Positions 13,226-25,233 of a DNA stretch of 64,000 nucleotides are shown here, piece after piece. Under the pieces are notes generated by a model that had not been told where the DNA came from, did not search any database, and was given only the letters and a program-made list of their open reading frames with translations. The first letter of the stretch is position 1. Each line of letters begins with the position of its first letter. The position numbers and the translations under genes are program-made. Source of the stretch: Adineta steineri (Eukaryota; Rotifera; Eurotatoria; Adinetida; Adinetidae); contig CAJNOI010000006.1 of the NCBI GenBank assembly GCA_905250115.1, forward strand, positions 1,035,526-1,099,525, in the 5' to 3' direction.

Positions 13226-14641
13226 ATGTTATTTGAAATCTATTTTTTTCTTTTGTATTTAACAACAAATTTTGCTTTACAACTTAATTTTTATACATCA
13301 GTGGGACAATTTCGAGATGAAATTTTAGTAAATAATGGATATTTTCAAACATATTTTACTAATGAAGAATATCATGCTATTATACCGTAAGTTGAAAAAA
13401 ATGAAAATGAAAATTCGAAAGATATATTTATTTTATTAGAGGAACAATTGATTTTCCTGATCAAAAATTAATTGAACAAGATTTATATAATTCAAATGAA
13501 GAATTACGTAATACAGATGTTTATATTCATTTAAATCAATGTGAAAATAGTCAAACATTAAAAGCACAACTAATTGATCCATATTTATTTTTAATAAAAT
13601 ATAGTTCATTACGATATATGTATGTAAAACGTGAACAGATTGAATTTAGTAAAGATCCATTAATGGATGGAATGATTTTATCTGTTCGGCTAGAGAATGA
13701 AACTATAACAAAAACAAATATAACTTATTTAACTCGTGGTCTTTCGTGGACACCAAGATATGAAGTTATTATTAATGATGATCAATGTATGATTTTATTC
13801 TATTGAATTATTTCTTTTTTTTAATTTAAATTATTTTAGCTGCTGTTCTTCGAGCATTAGCTGATATTAATAATGAACATGAACGTTCATATAATATTAC
13901 TAGTAGTCAATTGATTACTGGAAGTGTGCCAATAGCTTCAGCATCTCATCGAGTACCAACATCAATAGATACACAACGTATAGAATATTTAGCAAGTCCT
14001 ATGATGGATACATCTTCATCAATATCATCGAAACCTGATTCAACAAATTTCGGTACATATTCTTATAATATAACACGTCAATTTCATCTTCGACCAAAAT
14101 CTATTAAAACATTTCCATTTCTAACAACTACAATTAAATTTAATTATACACTTGAAACAACAACATATTTATCAACGGGTACCACATATGGTTTATTTCA
14201 AAGAGTATTTATTATACAACCATCAGAATTTTTACCTGCTGGTACAATAACATTTTATTTAGCATCAACCGGTATAACTTTAGGTCAAGGTCGTTTAATA
14301 GATACACCAAAACAGAGTGAACAAAAAATAAATTTAGGAAATGATCCTGATGTTAAATTTCATATAATTAGTATTATAACAGCTGTACGACAAACACCAA
14401 TATATGGACAAGATCTTAGTGTAAATGTTACGATTTCCAATCCAAAAGATAACCAAATTGTTTCAGTTACATTAAATATTAATAGTGGATATCGTAATAC
14501 AACATTAATAAGACGAAATCAATCATCATCAAATATAACAATAGATCAAGATTTAAATAATAAAGCTTTATTAATTATTCGAGCAATGATTCAACCAAAT
14601 GAAGATGAAACATGCATGTTTGCTGTTATACAATCGAACTA
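13226..14641 (+). CDS. Secreted DUF4139-like protein
   Basis: Three exons: 13226-13386, 13440-13786 and 13840-14641. The first ATG that gives a sensible protein is at 13226 and yields a hydrophobic signal peptide (MLFEIYFFLLYLTTNFALQ). The mature protein of roughly 410 residues has no membrane segment and many N-glycosylation sequons (NETI, NITY, NITR, NVTI, NITI). The segment LTRGLSWTPRYEVIINDD, followed by AVLRALADINNEHERSY and a later GLFQRVFIIQPSEFLPAGTI, has the order and spacing of the DUF4139 beta-rich domain (the MuiA / F37C4.5-like family), whose biochemical function is unknown. Family assignment comes from those motifs only. No catalytic residues can be named. Confidence 0.7.
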
Positions 14642-15138
14642 AAGTTTTGTTTTTGTTGAATAAAATTGTTTTTTTTTATTTTTGAAATGAGAATATAAAT
14701 AAAATCATATATTATATTCGCGTATTAGTATACTTTTAGATTTCTAAGATATATCCGTCATCAATAGACATCTGTCGAACATAACATACATAGGCCAATG
14801 AATGAATGATATCGTTAGAAAAAATGGATATTGATGATTCATACTCATTAAGTCTTTCTCAAATGTCTGGATTGATCAAAATAATTTTTAAAATCGAAAA
14901 ACAACAACAATGACATATCGATTTTCTTATTTATTTTCTATATTCTTTTATTCAAAAATATTATAGTATCAATGTCGTTCTTTTTAACTTCACTTTATCT
15001 GTTCTCTTTTTATCATAATCGAATCACACATGTATATAGATATATATATATATATATATATATGCATACAAGGTAAGCTTGAAGTTTATTTTATCGAAAA
15101 GAAGACTCGTATAGACATATATAACTAAAATAATATCA
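14642..15138. other. Intergenic spacer with AT microsatellite
   Basis: No gene was recognised. It contains an AT dinucleotide run at about 15038-15062 shortly upstream of the hydroxylase ATG. Confidence 0.6.
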
Positions 15139-15921
15139 ATGAATAATAGTCAATTCTTATCAACATCATTTTTTCAATCAGATATTTGGTTATTTAGTAT
15201 ATATATTATCGGTACATTTGAATTTGTTTTTTGGTTATGTAATAGTTTTTTAATTTGTATTGAAATATTTGATTTTCCATCAATTGATAAATATCGAATA
15301 CAAAAACATAAGAAAAAACTACGTTTTCAACCTGATCTAATACAATTAATGAAGAAAGAAACAATTCGTCATCAAATATCAATTATTATCTTAACACCAT
15401 TGCTTTATTATATTTTAAATTATTTCGGTCATCTTGACATTCAAGGACCTCGACCATCATGGTTAACAATAATTTATCAACTTATTCTTTTCATTCTTTC
15501 CGAAGATGCAATTTTCTTTTGGACACATTATTTATTACATACACCATGGTTATATAAAACAATACATAAAAAACATCATATTTATAAACAACCAACAGGT
15601 GTAGTTTCAATTTTAAGTGATCCTATTGAAGGTTTACAAAATCAGTTAGCTGTTTGGTTTATGCCCGTTCTATTAAAAGAAAAACATATATTTACATTGT
15701 GTATTTGGATTGCTATACGTGTCTATCAAACAGTGAATGCACATTCAGGTTATAATTTGCCTTATGTTAGTACACAATATTGGGTACCATGGATTATGTC
15801 AGGTACTTTAGCACATGATTTTCATCATCAACATGGTAAATGGAATTATGGATCATTTTTTAATATTTGGGATCGATTAATGGGCACACATCGTCTATCA
15901 ACAAACTATAAAACAAACTGA
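15139..15921 (+). CDS. Membrane di-iron hydroxylase, cholesterol 25-hydroxylase-like (fatty acid hydroxylase superfamily)
   Basis: A single uninterrupted 260-residue ORF. It has hydrophobic segments near residues 15-40, 80-95 and 110-130. It carries the three histidine clusters that ligate the di-iron centre of the sterol desaturase/fatty acid hydroxylase superfamily: HYLLH, HKKHH and HDFHHQH. The stretch NAHSGYNLP, followed by WDRLMGT near the C-terminus, resembles cholesterol 25-hydroxylase more than C4-methylsterol oxidase or FAXDC2, and vertebrate CH25H is also intronless. Expected location is the ER membrane, using O2 and a reductant to hydroxylate a sterol or fatty-acyl chain. The substrate is not determined by the sequence. 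It is the only intronless enzyme gene in this part of the window. Confidence 0.85.
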   Translation: MNNSQFLSTSFFQSDIWLFSIYIIGTFEFVFWLCNSFLICIEIFDFPSIDKYRIQKHKKKLRFQPDLIQLMKKETIRHQISIIILTPLLYYILNYFGHLDIQGPRPSWLTIIYQLILFILSEDAIFFWTHYLLHTPWLYKTIHKKHHIYKQPTGVVSILSDPIEGLQNQLAVWFMPVLLKEKHIFTLCIWIAIRVYQTVNAHSGYNLPYVSTQYWVPWIMSGTLAHDFHHQHGKWNYGSFFNIWDRLMGTHRLSTNYKTN

Positions 15922-16585
15922 TTGATAGGAGAAGAAGAAGAAAAAAACAATGTATCATGTACTCGTTAATAACTTATTAAAGACGAGAAGAAGAAAAAAA
16001 CGAACCTACTACCATATGTCTAATCATTTGAGATGTGTTTGATTGATGAGAAATTGAATGCATACATTCGTTCATGCTTATAATAGTATTTAATCATTTA
16101 TCACATTATAGAGATATACCCTTCCATCTTGTTAGAATTCTTATCTATATGTAATATTATAAAGAAGACAAAAATCTATATAAGCACATAAAAGAGATAG
16201 TAAATATGATGAGAATAGTATTGATTCAATTCTTACCATCTTCATTGCTAGTTGTTGTTGTCATTGTTTTATTAAAATCATATAGAAGAAAATGTCAATT
16301 ATTTTTCTCCCACCTTTCTTTTCTTTCTTCATTCTATTCTTTAATCATTGATAGCTACAAAAAAAGTAATTCCGTTTTATAAACATAAAAATATTTTTCT
16401 GTCCTTACTTTCATTTCTATACAAACATGATTTCTATTTCGAAAAGAAAAGAAAATATATGATTAACTTCTATTCATAGACAAAAAAACTTCTTAATATA
16501 TGTATGATTTTAAACCTACATGTTCTAGATATATATAGCCTCAGTGAATAATTTATTTCTCATTGTATTTTTCTCAATATAAAAA
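15922..16585. other. Intergenic spacer
   Basis: No coding signal on either strand. A+T-rich with A-rich purine tracts; it holds the hydroxylase 3' end and the plastin promoter. Confidence 0.6.
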
Positions 16586-19470
16586 ATGTCATTTACAAAT
16601 TATCGAAATCCAAATGCAAATCGATCAAGTAATACAAATGATGAAAATTCAAAAGATCTGAAATCAAATATTCGTGAAAGTCGTTGGATTCAACCTGAAC
16701 AATGGCAATCACCTGAAGTTCAAGAAAAATTTGATAAAGTAAAAAATAATCATTAATAAATATTAAATATTTTCAAAACAATTTTTTTTCGTTTAGGGAG
16801 CTATAGATTTTCCTTCAGTACATGGAATGCTTCAACAATTAGGTATTAAAGTTCAAAAATTTGAATTAAATAAAATTCTTGAACAACATGATCGAAATAA
16901 AGATGGTCATATGAATAAAGAAGAATTTGAAGAAGTAAATAAAATAAAAATATTCTTGTTTTTCTTCTTATTATTAATGAATTTTTAAATACGAATAGCT
17001 TTATTTAAAACTACGTGCGGAGAAAGATCCAGGTAGTACGTGGGGACGTTCTGTTAAACCAACTGGTGGTGTTGATCGATTTGTTACTATACGACGAGAT
17101 TCAACTGATGATTTAGATTCAACATCATCTGCTGTTGAACAAAAACAAGAAGCATCTGGGCCATATCATAGTGTGTTAATTGAAGAACGTGAATGGAGTG
17201 CCAACTGGATAAATCAGTATGTAGTTTTGATGAATATTATTGAAATATATATATATATATATATATTGCTTTTATTCATAGACTACTTGCTGATGATGTT
17301 CATTTAAATTTACGTGCTAATCCTATCGATACAAAAGATTCACAAGCACTTTATAAACGATGTCAAGATGGTATCTTACTTTGGTATTTATATCGTATTT
17401 TCTTTGTTTTAATCGATCAAAAACATTTATTTTTAGTAAATTGATCAATATTGCTGTACCTAAAACAATTGATGAACGTGCGATTAATTTAAATTTATCT
17501 AAACAAGATATATTTCGACAAAGTGAAAATTTAGAACTTGGTAATTATATATACAAAACAAATATATTCTCATATTTTTCATTCTTTTTTTCTAAATAGC
17601 TATTAATTCTGCACGTGGTATTGGTTGTAAAGTAGTTAATATTCATCCTGAAAATATTTCTAAAGCTGTCCCACATCTTGTTATGGGTCTACTTTGGCAA
17701 ATTATTCGAGTAAATATTTTTCTTAATAAATATATTTTTTGCAAATAAAAAATATTTGATTAGGTTCAATTAACAAATGAAATTAATTTAAAACATGTTC
17801 CTGGTCTTATATTACTCTTACGTGATGGTGAAACAGCTGAAGATCTATTAAAATTATCACCTGAAGAATTATTATTACGATGGTTTAATTATCAACTACA
17901 ACGAACACAATATAGTGGCAAACAAGTATCAAATTTTAGTAATGATATTAAAGTAAATTTATTTCAAAATTTTGTTCAAGGCAAGAAAAACAACATTTTT
18001 TATTTAGGATTCTCAAGCATATACATATTTACTTAATATTATTGCTCCAGAAAATACAAAACCACCTGTAGGACTTAGTCCATTAAAGGTAAAAATAATA
18101 AATCTTAAATTTTAATCAATTCTATTCTATATATTCCAATTCTTTAGTAAAATAAAATATTACTGGTAAATTTTGAATAAATTTCTATCAGATTTTTACC
18201 GCATGATTTGTTTTATTTCGACCCCTTAGAACCTGATTATTATTCTGTTTTTTATTTTTGTTTTTGCTTCATAAATATTGATTATTTTAATATTCAGGAA
18301 GATGATTTACGTCGTCGAGCTGAACTCATGTTAAAAGAAGCTGATAAAATTAAAGCACGAGCACATATAACACCTGAAGATGTTGTCAAAGGAAATCCGA
18401 GACTTAATTTCGCGTAAATAAATATTTGCTTTTTTTCTTTCGAAAAAATATTTATTCTTTTTTTTTTGTGTATACAGTTTCGTAGCAAATTTATTCAATA
18501 CATATCCAGCATTAGATCTTCCAACTGAACAAGTACCTGAAGCAGGTGTTGTTATTGAAGAAACTCGAGAAGAAAAAACTTATCGAAATTTTATAAATAG
18601 TCTTGGAATTGAACCACATGTGAATTATCTTTATTCAGATCTTTGTGATGGTTTAATTATTTTACAGGTAAAAACTATTTTCTAATAAATTCATTTTAAA
18701 CACAAAAAAAATATCTATATAGCTTTATGATATTATCCGTCCGAATACAGTTGATTGGCCAAAGATATATAAAACATTTAATGCAATTAAAGAACGTTTT
18801 CAAAAATTAAGTTAGTTTTATTTATGAATAAATTTTCGATTTGGTTTTTTCAAATATTAGATAACTGTAATTTTGCTGTTGATTATGCAAAAGAACCACT
18901 TCATTTTAAAATAACGGGTATTGGTGGTCCCGATATTCTTGAAGGAAATAAAACATTAACACTTGGTCTTGTCTGGCAAATAATGCGTGCATATACATTA
19001 TCAATATTACAGAAATTAGCCAAATCAACAACACCTATTGCTGATAAAGATATTATTAATTGGGCTAATCAAAAAGTAATATAGAAATTTATTCTTTAAA
19101 TATCTATTTATTTGTTTTAAGTTAAAAAGTGCGAATAAAAAAACATTTTTAAATAATTTTCAAGATCATTCATTAAGTGATTCTATGCTTATTTGTGATT
19201 TAATTGATGCTATTAAACCAGGATCTATTCAATATAATTTACTTAAAACATCTGGAACACCCGAAGTAATGCTTTTGTTGTTTTTAGTTTTGTGATTCAT
19301 TTATTTTTTAGGCTAAAATGGATAATGCTTTGTATGCGATATCAATGGCACGAAAAATTGGTGCACGTATTTATGCCTTACCGGATGATATTGTTGAAAC
19401 TAAACAAAAACTGCTTCTAACAGTTTTTGCATGTCTTATGGCAAGTGATATGAATATAGGAAAAACATAA
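16586..19470 (+). CDS. PLS: Plastin/fimbrin, actin-bundling protein
   Basis: Fourteen exons: 16586-16738, 16797-16934, 16999-17216, 17282-17383, 17437-17540, 17600-17709, 17764-17952, 18008-18088, 18298-18413, 18478-18667, 18723-18810, 18861-19075, 19122-19265 and 19312-19470. A clear EF-hand loop ([13 protein letters not shown]) near residue 90 is preceded by a degenerate first one. Four calponin-homology domains follow, in two actin-binding pairs. Diagnostic strings are [56 protein letters not shown] and [14 protein letters not shown]. The protein ends [16 protein letters not shown], close to the end of vertebrate plastins. It cross-links actin filaments in Ca2+-modulated bundles in the cytoplasm. 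The length of about 620 residues is normal for the family. The linker after residue ~125 (Ser/Asp-rich, before VLIEERE) is longer than usual. Confidence 0.96.
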
Positions 19471-19997
19471 TTTAATTCATTTACCATAATAAACAAACAA
19501 AAAAAACCAACGCTGTTTTCTTTCATCTATCAATTTATTTTTTATGCTATTTGAAACGAAACCTCTCTTTTTTTTATTAGTATTCTTCTCATTATTTCGA
19601 TTGCTATTACTACTACTACTATTATTATTATTATTAACATTATTATTCTTTTTGTGAAATGTATATATATATATAGAACAAAGAGAGTGAAATTGTGTTT
19701 TTGCTTGTAGAATTCTATTGACTTATAAACAAGCCAGTTTGTTCGCTAACATTTTCAATTAGTAACTTTTCTTTTTATGTTTTTTATTATTATAAAACTT
19801 GATGAGAAAAGAAAGAAAAAAACACAGAATAAATTATATAAACGAAAAAAACAACTGATATTCTTTCCTTTCTATATATGATTGATAGGATGTACTTATG
19901 CAGGCGTATTTAATCGATTCGGTATGTACCTTGATATAATATTTTTGTTATTCATCATTTATTTTTTAATCACAGAAAAATAACGCATATAGGGGTT
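19471..19997. other. Intergenic spacer with ACT/ATT triplet run
   Basis: Holds the plastin 3' UTR and a TACTAC/TTATTA triplet run at about 19602-19640. A possible upstream exon ending at 19921 (GTATGT donor) precedes an acceptor at 19974-19975, but the frames do not join from any nearby ATG, so it is not included in the next gene. Confidence 0.55.
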
Positions 19998-22900
19998 ATG
20001 AACGACGATTTGAAATATTGGCATGCGACAGATGGAGAAATAACTTTATCAACAGAACGATTTAAACATGGTACATCGAGTTTAAAATGGGAATGGTCAT
20101 CATCAGCAGCAGCATTGACTTATACCAATCCCGAAGCTTTTCATTCTCTAAAATGGGCAAATAATAAATGTTTTGCATTTTGGTTATTCAATAGTCAAGA
20201 ATCTAATATCGATGAAAATAATCCTCAACAACCACTCTATATTGAATTTTTAAGTGAAAAAGATAATAAACCTATTGCCCATCTTTGGTATCATGTTAAT
20301 TTTTATGGTTGGCGACCAATAGGTATACGTTATGGACTTTTATCACAATTTAAAACTAATTTAACTCGTATACATGGTATTCGTTTTACTTCACCATCAA
20401 ATGTTTCAAATGGTGTTTATTTTATAAATGGTATTAATTTTGATTATACACATACAGTTGGACCTAAAGCTGATTATCAACAACCTTGGGCAACACCAGA
20501 AAATATTAAACGATTAACTGATGATCCATCAAAATGGTTATTTAATTCAAAGAATATTTTTTATAATCGTCCATGGTTAGAAGAACAAAAAATCAATGTA
20601 ACCGATGATGATATTGATAAATTAAAAACTCGTTGGCTTAAAACTATACCTTATGGAACATGGTAATAAAAGCTTAAGAATGTTTTTCTTATTTCTAATA
20701 TTTTTTCTTCAATAGGTCACCAACTACAAAACCAGAAACATTTCAAAAATTACAAGAGTTAGTAGAAGTCTATGGAATTAAACCGGATACGATTTCAAAT
20801 GTTCCATTAGGTAAAGGTGGTTTTTATTCTCCAACAAATGCGTTAGATATTCAACCTTTTCTATTGGGTCCATTAAAACGAACTGCAACAACATATCAAT
20901 GTCATCGACATAGTCAAACTTTTGAAAGCGAAGAAGGTCAAAATGTTTGGATATTATTACAACAATTATGTGATTATTTATTAGAACAAGGATGGGCTGA
21001 AGGAAATTTAAATGTTGAAGGCCATTTAGATATCGGTAGGGAAAGAAGAAACAAAACAAATGAATTAGGTTTTTTTCATTATTTCAAAAAAATATTTTAG
21101 GATATGAAATTCGATATTTCCCAATGTGTCTTGTTTATATTCGTGAACAACTCAATGAAATTCCTCGATTACAATCAATGATTACATCAGGTATATGGAT
21201 TATGTATGGAAATTTACTTATTGAACAACAAACATCAACAATGGGTACTGATATTATTCATAATTATCTTACTAATGTTGTATGTAAAATTTAGATTTAG
21301 AAATAAAAAAAATATATGATATATTTTAGGTACGACTTATTGTTTGTATATCAGATCAAGATGAACTTATTCGACGTATTATTGCATTTCGATATCTTTT
21401 GGATTATTCATTTGAAAATCGTATTCATGAACCTCTTGCTTTAGGTAAATAAATACATGTAATTCTATTTCAAATCAGTTTTGTTTTCTTCTTATATTTA
21501 TGTTTATAGATGGAACTGTACATCATCATTGGATGTGTCATTTTGAATATGCATCTTATTCATTACCTGATATACTTAATTTAGTATCGGATATGAATGA
21601 TACATCATTTCAATTTTCTGATAATATTCGTCGTATTCTTCGACGTTGTATTCATACTTTAAATTTTTGTCTTATTGAAAATGATAAAATACCACCAAAT
21701 CTTAGTGGTCGAGCAGGTAAATTATCAATATTTGTAATAAGAATACAATAAAAAATATTTTTTATTTATTAGGAAAATTTGTTACATGTAACGGAATTAA
21801 TATGACTAAAAAATGTGTATGTATTTGTGATCGAGATCATACTTATGATCCATTTGTTGCTGGAATGCTTGTCGATATGTGTCCAAAGACTGATAAAAGT
21901 ATTATACCGTATATCAATGAGTGAGTACATCTAGTTATGTTTATATTTTCAATAAGAAAAAGATGATTTGTTAAAGAATAAAACAAATTCGTGGTGAGAA
22001 ACAGTTTTCTATTATTTTTCTGAGATTTAATTTCAAAAGTAACTTATTTTTTTATTTATCAATTTAGTGGTGTTGATCCAGTTCCACTCGAAGGCCATTT
22101 AACATTGAATTCAACTGCTGCTTGTATTCATCGACGTCAAAATTTCTTCGCTTGTATTGTTGGTATGGGTAAAAATCGACGTGGTCTTGAAATATATGGT
22201 AATACAAATATTTTTTTAATTAAAAATTGAAAAAAGAAGCGTTTTTATGTCTCTTCATTTAGGTTGGTTATCCGATACAAATAATTATGGTGAATATGTT
22301 CGTAATTGTTCTATATTTATTGCACCAGCTGATAATCAAGGTATCATTAAATATTCTAATGCTGGTTGTGCTTATCCTGGTTGGCAATGGTCACATTGGT
22401 TTGTTTGAAATAATTACATTTAATTACATTTTATTTTGAATATAAATATATATTCTAGGCCTGGTACAACATGTTTATTAAAACCACGTTCAGAATTATT
22501 TGAAGGTTATTGTAATTTAACAGCAAAAAATTGGTTAGCTGGTGGTACATCAATCGCTAATAAAGATGGAATGTTTAGTAATGATTTTTTTGTATGGGAT
22601 GTTGCTTTTCGTCGTTCAGTTTATTGTTTTGATAATCGTATTACAGTTTTAACATCAAATATTAAATTATTACAACAACAAAAACGTCCGGTTATAACAA
22701 CATTATTTCAATCGAATTTTTCAAATTTAGAAAAATTAGAACAAACACCATTTATATTAAATAATGAAGAAGAAATCAATGAATTTCCTTATGAAAATAC
22801 AATAGAAAATCATGATTTACATTCAATAACTGATCATAGAAATCTTACATATTATTTACATCCAAATGAAAATTCTAATGAATCCTTTCGTATTGTATTA

Positions 22901-23593
22901 AAACGTTCTGAACAAGAGATGATCTATTGTAATCCATATTATTTAATTGATTCAAAACAAAATCCAATAGTTGATATAAAAACAAAAAAATTTCAAGAAC
23001 CAAAATTTGAAGATAATGAAAAATATTTTAAAACAACTAAAGATAAATATGGTCTTGGTTATATTGAACATTTAAATGTTGATGATAGTACGAGTTCATT
23101 TGTTTATACCATTCTTGTTGGGCATGAACAATCAAATGAATGGATGGAAGAATTTTCTCATCCATCAAAAGATCCTTGGTCAACAGAAGAACTCACTGAT
23201 TTACCTCCATCAATTATTTTATCGAAAAGTGATGATACACATATTTTTTATGATCGAAATACGGATACAACATGCTATACATGTTATTCAAAAGAACGTC
23301 TTGAAGTTAATATTGGTCTTGTTCGATCATTTGGACAACCATGTATGTCAATGGTACGTGGTCGTGGACCAGGATCAATAACAATTAGTATTGCAACAAC
23401 TGATTTTATGCTTAATGAAACAATGTGGATGTTATTAAAAGGTAAATGGAATAATGCTCAATTAATAAGTGATGATGAAAATGGTTGTGTTCATGTACGA
23501 TCAGAATTAGTGGATGATGAAAATACAAAAATTACTATTTGGCAACGTATCTATATGCCCGTTGAATTCCATATTGCTCAAATGGTTGACTAA
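19998..23593 (+). CDS. Family 8 polysaccharide lyase, chondroitin-ABC-lyase-like
   Basis: About ten exons with 45-140 bp introns; the last is 22460-23593. All joins are in frame (for example W at 20663, DG at 21509, GW at 22264). The domain order follows bacterial chondroitin ABC lyase. An N-terminal carbohydrate-binding sandwich (HGTSSLKWEW, FAFWLFN, IHGIRFTSPSNVSNG) comes first. An alpha/alpha toroid follows, and then the central and C-terminal beta-sandwiches (TTLFQSNFSN, LHSITDHRNLTYYL). Residues that match the known active site can be placed: a His and Tyr in the DGTVHHHW...YASYS segment, the Arg in LSGRAGK, and the Glu in GLEIYGW. The reaction in the family is beta-elimination of uronic-acid-containing glycosaminoglycans. 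No signal peptide is visible at the chosen ATG, so an upstream exon may be missing. Such enzymes are essentially bacterial, so this is a horizontal-transfer candidate that has since gained introns. Confidence 0.87.
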
Positions 23594-23726
23594 ATCCTAG
23601 TGAATAGAATCTCATTTAATCTAAAACATTTTCCTTTTTTTTTATCTATTTTTTTTGCAATATTATTTTCTTACAATTATTTTAGAATAGATATCTAACA
23701 AATTGTTTATTTTTTATAATTTTTAA

Positions 23727-23775
23727 AATAAACTTATATACTAATCCAATTATTTAATAAAAACTTACTTCAGAT
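23727..23775 (+). promoter_or_regulatory. Poly(A) signals followed by an acceptor-like site just before the NDUFAF1 ATG
   Basis: Two AATAAA hexamers (23727-23732 and 23756-23761) end the lyase transcript. They are followed immediately by CTTACTTCAG, whose AG is two bases before the NDUFAF1 ATG. No upstream donor that would serve a cis intron was found. The arrangement fits a spliced-leader trans-splice acceptor, a process known in bdelloid rotifers; its use here is inferred. Confidence 0.4.
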
Positions 23776-25071
23776 ATGTTTCTTCGATCATCATCGTCAT
23801 CATTGAGAATTATTGCATCAGTTCCATATTATTTTCGTTCGGCTAATAGTATAAGATCATGTTCTCTGTTGAGTAATTCAAATGATAATTCGCATTTTTT
23901 ATCTTCTTCAACATGTTTATCACAACCACAACGAACATTTATGTTTTGGCGTGCAAATGTTAATCGAGAATTATATGGTACACCAAATAAAGCATTAGCA
24001 ACAAAGAAACGTCAACGTTTGAAAAAAAGTTTTACACAAATTATTCGAGAAGGGCAATTTTTGCGTTTAATGAAAGATGTTCTTTTACCTGAATTGACTA
24101 GATGGTGGAAAGAAATGCAACCATGGGATAGAAGGTACTTTTCAAAAAAATAATTCTATTTCTATCTTTTAATCGATAATATATGATGGACAGTGTTTTT
24201 CATTACCATTGATGAATTCAAACGAGTGTGTTTCTACTCTCGTACAGATATTTCGAACTAATGATACTCTTCAGTGATAATTTCAAATAGACTCGTGTTC
24301 ACTATTCCTTTTTTTTTCTTCTAATATTAAAACTATTTTGTTTTTGTATTTTAATTAGACATGAATTTTTTCATAATGATTATCTTGTCATTCATGATTT
24401 TACGAAGAATGAAGAAATTAAAAAATGGAATGTACGAACAGATCTTGATGAAGGGGTAGGTGAATCTACCGCTGAACTTGTACCAAGTGGACAAGGTTCA
24501 GTTCTATTTCGTGGTAATATTTCATCGAAAATGGTTAATCAAAATACGTTATATAATCAAAGTGGTTTTGCTATTATGTTCTCTGAACGTTTACGAGGAT
24601 CATTTATGATGCCAGCTCATCAAAAAGGTTGGACTTATTTTACTCATATTCTCTTACGTATTCGAGGTGATGGAAGATTCTATGAAGTTCGATTTCATAC
24701 GCCTGATCACGATCATCATCATTATGTTTGTACATTGAAAATAAAACGAATAGAAATCTTTATTTTAAATATTTCTATTTATCTAGGCTGATATGTATTC
24801 AATGGTACTATACACACGTGGTGGTCCTTATTGGTCAACAGCTAAAATTCCTTTTTCACAATTTTTCCGTAATAATATGGGACGTATTAGTGATAAACAA
24901 TTTGCATTTCAACCACTTACATGTACACAAATGTCTATATCTGTTCTTGATGCTGCTGATGGACCATTTGAACTTGAAATAGCAGAAATTAGTTTAGTAC
25001 GTGATTTACGATATCAATATGATAAATTTTCTTATGAACAGTATACACTACCGCCTTATACAACTGTTTAG
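23776..25071 (+). CDS. NDUFAF1: NDUFAF1/CIA30, mitochondrial complex I assembly factor
   Basis: Three exons: 23776-24135, about 24360-24726 and about 24788-25071. The first ~55 residues are Ser/Arg-rich without acids, as expected of a mitochondrial targeting peptide. The mature part has the CIA30 beta-sandwich fold signature. VIHDFTKNEEIKKWNVRTD starts the domain. Then come GSVLFRGNIS, GFAIMFSERLRGSF, FTHILLRIRGDGRFYEVRF, VLYTRGGPYWSTAKIPFSQF and a C-terminal ISVLDAADGPFELEIAEI. The protein ends TLPPYTTV. In animals it helps assemble the membrane arm intermediate of NADH dehydrogenase. Its ATG is 182 bp after the lyase stop, in the same direction, and its 3' end faces the disordered-protein gene 162 bp away. 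Confidence 0.93.
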
Positions 25072-25233
25072 TAAGTTACAAAATTTCAATTCGTATTTAA
25101 AAAAAAGTCATATTTCTCTTGATTTTTTTTTCTTTTAGTAATTAATTCTGGACATAAGTTTCATTTTGTTTTTGTATGTTTAATACATGGAAAAGAAGAA
25201 AGAAAAAAAGAACATTCGTATATTTATCTAGAA

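Noticed and set aside
19890..19921. Possible extra 5' exon of the lyase gene with a GTATGT donor
   Set aside because: The nearest ATGs either hit a stop or splice out of frame to 19976; a missing exon remains possible further upstream.
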